NCBI RefSeq assembly: GCF_017355525.1
Contig: NZ_CP067395.1
Span: 1,426,001 to 1,490,000 of the forward strand
DNA: 64,000 bases
Source: Lysobacter enzymogenes
GTDB lineage: Bacteria; Pseudomonadota; Gammaproteobacteria; Xanthomonadales; Xanthomonadaceae
Reading direction: 5' to 3'
Below, one piece after another: positions 62,522-64,000 of this stretch (positions are counted from its first letter, which is position 1; every line of letters begins with the position of its first letter). The notes beneath the pieces were generated by a model. The model was not told where the DNA came from. It did not search any database and saw nothing but the letters and a program-made list of their open reading frames with translations. Both the position numbers and the translations under genes were made by a program.

Positions 62522-63811
62522 TCACAAGCGCCCGTCGACCTCGTCGCGCGGATACAGGCTCTTGATGTCGTACAGCAACGCCCCGGGCTTGCCGTAAGCG
62601 CGCGCGCCGGCGGCGCCGAGGGCGCGGAACTGCTCGTGCGCGACCGCCACCACGATCGCGTCGTAGGCGCCTTGCGCGGGCTCCTCGACCATGTCCAGTC
62701 CGTATTCGCGCCGCGCTTCCTCGGCGTTGGCCCAGGGGTCGCAGATCTCGACCCGGGCGCGGTATTCGCCGAACTCGCGCGCCAGGTCGATGACCCGGGT
62801 GTTGCGCAGGTCGGCGCAGTTTTCCTTGAAGGTCAGGCCGAGGATCAGGATGCGCGACTCGGCCACGGCGATGCCGCGCTGGATCATGCGCTTGATCACT
62901 TCGGCCGCCACGTGTCCGCCCATCGCGTCGTTGATGCGCCGGCAGGCGAGCAGGATGTCGGGGTAGTAGCCGGCGCTCTGCGCCTTCTGGATCAGGTAGT
63001 ACGGGTCCACGCCGATGCAGTGGCCGCCGACCAGGCCGGGCCGGAACGGCAGGAAATTCCACTTGGTTCCGGCCGCTTCCAGCACTTCGGTGGTGTCGAT
63101 GCCCAGGCGCTGGAAGATCAGCGCGAACTCGTTGATGAGCGCGATGTTGGCGTCGCGCTGGGTGTTCTCGATGACCTTGGAGGCTTCGGCCACGCGCAGG
63201 CTGGAGGCGCGGTGGGTGCCGGCGGGAATGATGCTGCGGTACAGCGCGTCGACCCGCTCGGCGGTGTCCGGGGTCGAGCCCGAGGTCACTTTGGGAATGT
63301 CGACCAGCTTGCGCTGGCGGTCGCCGGGATTGATCCGCTCCGGGCTGTAGCCGACGAAGAAGTCTTCGTTGCAGCGCAGGCCCGACGCGCGTTCGAGCTC
63401 GGGCACGCAGATTTCCTCGGTCGCGCCGGGATACACGGTCGACTCGTAGATCACCGTGTCGCCGCGCTTGAGCACGCCGGCGAGCGCGCGGCTGGCCAGG
63501 ATCAGCGGGGTGAAGTCCGGGCGCTTGTGCTCGTCGACGGGCGTGGGCACGGTGACCACGAAGGTGTCGCGGTCGTCGAGGTCTTCGAGCGCGGCGCTGA
63601 AGCGCAGGCGCGCGGCGCTGCGGATCTCGTCGGCATCGTGCTCGTGATGGCGGTCCTCGCCGGTGCTGAGCTGGGCCACGCGCACCGGGTCGATGTCGTA
63701 GCCGACGGTGTCGTAGACCTTGCCGAATTCCAGCGCCAGCGGCAGGCCGACGTAGCCCAGGCCGATCACGCCGATGCGCGCCTGCGCGACGCTGTTGTCG
63801 TTGTCTGCCAT
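62522..63811 (-). CDS. tviB: UDP-N-acetylhexosamine 6-dehydrogenase (TviB/WbpO type)
   Basis: This 429-residue UDP-sugar dehydrogenase has the Rossmann motif IGVIGLGYVGLPLALEFGKV. TVPTPVDEHKRPDFTPL and the catalytic cysteine in LVGGHCIGVDPYYLIQKAQ follow, then LGLTFKENCADLRNTR. It oxidises a UDP-N-acetylhexosamine to a uronic acid for surface polysaccharide. The nearby partial gene on the same strand may belong to the same polysaccharide locus. ATG at 63811 (MADNDNS). Confidence 0.9.
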   Translation of the reverse strand: MADNDNSVAQARIGVIGLGYVGLPLALEFGKVYDTVGYDIDPVRVAQLSTGEDRHHEHDADEIRSAARLRFSAALEDLDDRDTFVVTVPTPVDEHKRPDFTPLILASRALAGVLKRGDTVIYESTVYPGATEEICVPELERASGLRCNEDFFVGYSPERINPGDRQRKLVDIPKVTSGSTPDTAERVDALYRSIIPAGTHRASSLRVAEASKVIENTQRDANIALINEFALIFQRLGIDTTEVLEAAGTKWNFLPFRPGLVGGHCIGVDPYYLIQKAQSAGYYPDILLACRRINDAMGGHVAAEVIKRMIQRGIAVAESRILILGLTFKENCADLRNTRVIDLAREFGEYRARVEICDPWANAEEARREYGLDMVEEPAQGAYDAIVVAVAHEQFRALGAAGARAYGKPGALLYDIKSLYPRDEVDGRL

Positions 63812-63926
63812 ACCCTGCCTTGATGGGAACCGCGGCCCCGGCGAGGCTCGCTGCGGCGTGCGGGGATTCTAGAGAGCGGGCTCGCGCGCTGGCAAATGCC
63901 GGCGCCGCGGTCGCCGGCGGCCGCGC

Positions 63927-64000
63927 CTAGCCGGCGGCGGGCGTTCGCGCGGTCAGGCCGAACGGCGCGGCGATCGCGAGCAGATGCCGCAGCGCGCCGC
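63927..64000 (-). CDS. 3' end of an unidentified gene
   Basis: The last 74 bases read on the minus strand as an open frame ending in TAG at 63927 (C-terminus GLTARTPAAG), cut by the window edge. It could be a polysaccharide-locus gene by position. Too short to identify, and might be a shadow frame. Confidence 0.35.
   Translation of the reverse strand, partial: GALRHLLAIAAPFGLTARTPAAG

Overview
This window is high-GC gammaproteobacterial DNA. It looks like a Lysobacter-type member of the Xanthomonadaceae (Lysobacterales). The clues are the strong GC bias with long shadow ORFs, a large NRPS locus, the serC-pheA-hisC-aroA order, a GacA/UvrY-type regulator, and GTAG-ended intergenic palindromes like those of Stenotrophomonas and its relatives. 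The taxon is inferred from gene content, not from a marker gene.

Positions 1-20.2 kb: a GacA/UvrY-like regulator, an isocitrate lyase/PEP mutase-family enzyme, a tandem array of 16-bp hairpin repeats and a DUF4180 protein precede three co-directional NRPS genes. Their order is A-T-C-A-T-C-A-T-R, then half-C-A-T, then C-A-T-R. The locus has two initiation modules and two terminal thioester reductases. The second NRPS keeps only the C-terminal lobe of its condensation domain. This suggests two adjacent peptide-aldehyde/alcohol lines, X-(Pro-like)-X' and X''-(Pro-like), and is the best candidate here for undescribed chemistry.

Positions 20.2-31.9 kb: LysR/LysE and AzoR/HxlR divergent pairs are followed by an operon for a copper-type RiPP metallophore (HvfABC/bufferin class). 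It holds DoxX, an EF-hand precursor with four EGKCG motifs, an MNIO (DUF692) maturase and a DUF2063 partner. A heme-type membrane protein, Ohr, a secreted hydrolase, a thioredoxin-like protein and an OmpR/EnvZ-like two-component system follow in the same direction.

Positions 32-45.7 kb: a lower-GC patch of small genes (32.1-33.3 kb), GNAT and AraC genes, tRNA-Ser(UGA), a LysR/AzoR pair with a palindromic operator, serS, two tandem TonB-like genes, and the reverse-strand operon serC-pheA-hisC-aroA.

Positions 45.7-64 kb: msrPQ behind an ECF-type promoter, an FHA protein, and a lipid/PHA-granule neighbourhood (PHA-system protein, patatin, phasin, fatty acyl reductase-like SDR, acyl-CoA-binding protein, TetR, phasin-like). 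Then come a degenerate Mrr-type membrane protein, a TPR protein, tRNA-Val(CAC), arsC, an FMN glutamate synthase-like protein and a nucleotide-sugar dehydrogenase. Three copies of a GTAG-ended palindrome, a 134-bp tandem duplication with a 27-bp perfect hairpin, and other repeats lie in the intergenic spaces. All assignments come from reading motifs; no database search was run.
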